NCBI RefSeq assembly: GCF_023612095.1
Contig: NZ_CP086235.1
Span: 13,501 to 77,500, forward strand
DNA length: 64,000 nucleotides
Direction: 5' to 3'
Source of the DNA: Cytobacillus firmus
GTDB lineage: Bacteria; Bacillota; Bacilli; Bacillales; Cytobacillaceae
Shown one piece after another: positions 62,772-64,000 of this stretch. Position 1 is the stretch's first letter. Each line of letters opens with the position of its first letter. The position numbers were made by a program, and so were the translations under genes. The notes below the pieces were generated by a model, which made no database searches, was not told the DNA's origin, and saw only the letters and a program-made list of their open reading frames with translations.

Positions 62772-62860
62772 TGGTGCCGAGGACCGGAATCGAACCGGTA
62801 CGGTAGTCACCTACCGCAGGATTTTAAGTCCTGTGCGTCTGCCAGTTCCGCCACCCCGGC
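62772..62860 (-). tRNA. tRNA-Leu (anticodon TAA)
   Basis: The 89-nucleotide class II cloverleaf begins GCCGGGGTGGCGGAACTGG, has a long variable arm and anticodon TAA, and ends in encoded CCA. Confidence 0.98.
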
Positions 62861-62867
62861 ATAAAAA

Positions 62868-62942
62868 TGGAGCGGAAGACGGGATTCGAACCCGCGACCC
62901 CCACCTTGGCAAGGTGATGTTCTACCACTGAACTACTTCCGC
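62868..62942 (-). tRNA. tRNA-Gly (anticodon GCC)
   Basis: The 75-nucleotide cloverleaf begins GCGGAAGTAGTTCAGTGG, with anticodon GCC and encoded CCA. Confidence 0.98.
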
Positions 62943-62948
62943 TTAAAA

Positions 62949-63033
62949 TGGTGCGGGTGAAGGGAGTCGAACCCCCACGCCTTGCGGCGCCAGATCCTAA
63001 GTCTGGTGCGTCTGCCAATTCCGCCACACCCGC
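62949..63033 (-). tRNA. tRNA-Leu (anticodon TAG)
   Basis: The 85-nucleotide class II cloverleaf begins GCGGGTGTGGCGGAATTGG, with anticodon TAG and encoded CCA. Confidence 0.98.
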
Positions 63034-63049
63034 AATATGAAATTAAAAA

Positions 63050-63125
63050 TGGTGAGCCATGAAGGACTCGAACCTTCGACCCTCTGATTAAAAGTCAGAT
63101 GCTCTACCGACTGAGCTAATGGCTC
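63050..63125 (-). tRNA. tRNA-Lys (anticodon TTT)
   Basis: The 76-nucleotide cloverleaf begins GAGCCATTAGCTCAGTCGG, with anticodon TTT and encoded CCA. A broken copy of its 5' part lies upstream at 63237-63263. Confidence 0.98.
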
Positions 63126-63236
63126 ATGCTAAGTAATGTTTCCTAAAGCTTGTTTCTGCTGAGTCAGATGTTCCAAAGCACTGCGTGCTTTGTCACAGAT
63201 TGCTATTCGGGTGAAGAATCTCACTGATGCTGCAAT
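63126..63236. other. Non-tRNA insertion inside the tRNA cluster
   Basis: About 110 bp separate the intact tRNA-Lys from the broken copy. The segment has a CAAAGCAC/GTGCTTTG hairpin (63175-63193). It matches no gene I know, and the other tRNA gaps are only 6-16 bp. Confidence 0.6.
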
Positions 63237-63263
63237 CTGCTCTACCAACTGAGCTAATGGCTC
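63237..63263 (-). pseudogene. 5' half of a duplicated tRNA-Lys (fragment)
   Basis: The minus strand reads GAGCCATTAGCTCAGTTGG and on to AGAGCAG, matching the acceptor 5' strand and D-arm of tRNA-Lys, then loses all tRNA character before the anticodon. No anticodon loop or T-arm follows. Confidence 0.85.
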
Positions 63264-63286
63264 ATATTCCATTAAAGGAATTGAAG

Positions 63287-63362
<76 letters not shown>

Positions 63363-63370
63363 ATGTTATA

Positions 63371-63446
63371 TGGTGGAGGATGACGGGATCGAACCGCCGA
63401 CCCTCTGCTTGTAAGGCAGATGCTCTCCCAGCTGAGCTAATCCTCC
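63371..63446 (-). tRNA. tRNA-Val (anticodon TAC)
   Basis: The 76-nucleotide cloverleaf begins GGAGGATTAGCTCAGCTGG, with anticodon TAC and encoded CCA. It is the first tRNA after the upstream 5S gene. Confidence 0.98.
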
Positions 63447-63455
63447 ATAATATAC

Positions 63456-63572
<117 letters not shown>

Positions 63573-63654
63573 CTATTTGATTGAAGAAACTTCGTTCCCT
63601 CAAAACTAGATAATGTATGAAGAAGCAGTTGCCGAGTAATTACCAATATGACTT

Positions 63655-64000
<346 letters not shown>

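Noticed and set aside
62423..63027. Open frames within tRNA genes
   Set aside because: They arise from repeated tRNA motifs and are not independent genes.

Overview
The window is a chromosomal segment of a low-GC Gram-positive spore former of the Bacillaceae (Bacillus sensu lato). The main evidence is gene order. Reading the minus strand from right to left gives rRNA, ctsR-mcsA-mcsB-clpC, radA-disA-yacL-ispD-ispF-gltX, cysE-cysS-mrnC-rlmB-rae1, sigH, rpmG-secE-nusG, rplKA, rplJL, a methyltransferase, rpoBC, the str operon, and the S10-spc-alpha cluster through rplQ, ecfA1A2T, truA and rplM-rpsI. This is the arrangement known from Bacillus subtilis near the origin. Every gene I accept is on the minus strand, so transcription runs from high to low coordinates and oriC is expected beyond the right edge. 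The genus is not resolved.

Layout by coordinate: 1-576 is the start of proC, cut by the window edge. 930-2456 is a DUF1254/DUF1214 protein with a tyrosine-rich N-terminus, lying where B. subtilis has other genes. 2603-22446 is the continuous ribosomal block (rpsJ to rpsI) with secY, adk, map, infA, rpoA, the ECF transporter module and truA. 22945-27669 is the str operon. 27826-38853 holds rpoC, rpoB, a methyltransferase and the L12-stalk, L1 and L11 genes. 39065-44754 holds nusG, secE, rpmG, sigH, RNA-processing genes and the cysteine genes behind a T-box. 45136-50416 holds gltX, ispFD, yacL and disA. 50419-56679 holds radA and the CtsR-controlled protein quality-control operon. 57342-62356 is a complete 5S-23S-16S operon. 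62515-63446 is a nine-tRNA cluster (Ala, Pro, Arg, Leu, Gly, Leu, Lys, Thr, Val on increasing coordinate). 63456-64000 is the 5S and the 3' end of the 23S of a second rRNA operon upstream.

Functionally the window is the gene-expression core: rRNA, tRNA, most ribosomal proteins, RNA polymerase subunits, elongation factors, NusG, SecY/SecE, and RNA maturation enzymes. One of these enzymes, Mini-III (mrnC), acts on the 23S precursor stem that can be seen here. Stress control is represented by ctsR-mcsAB-clpC with a visible CtsR operator, sigH and disA.

No phage, transposase, CRISPR array or defence system was seen, and I found no convincing novel multi-gene system. The unusual material is non-coding or structural: a dispersed hairpin repeat family, with one copy inserted inside an rRNA operon; two adjacent degenerate arrays of about 21 bp beside ctsR; a one-base frameshift in radA; attenuator-like leaders; a broken tRNA-Lys duplicate; and a DUF1254 protein with a possible sporulation-type promoter.
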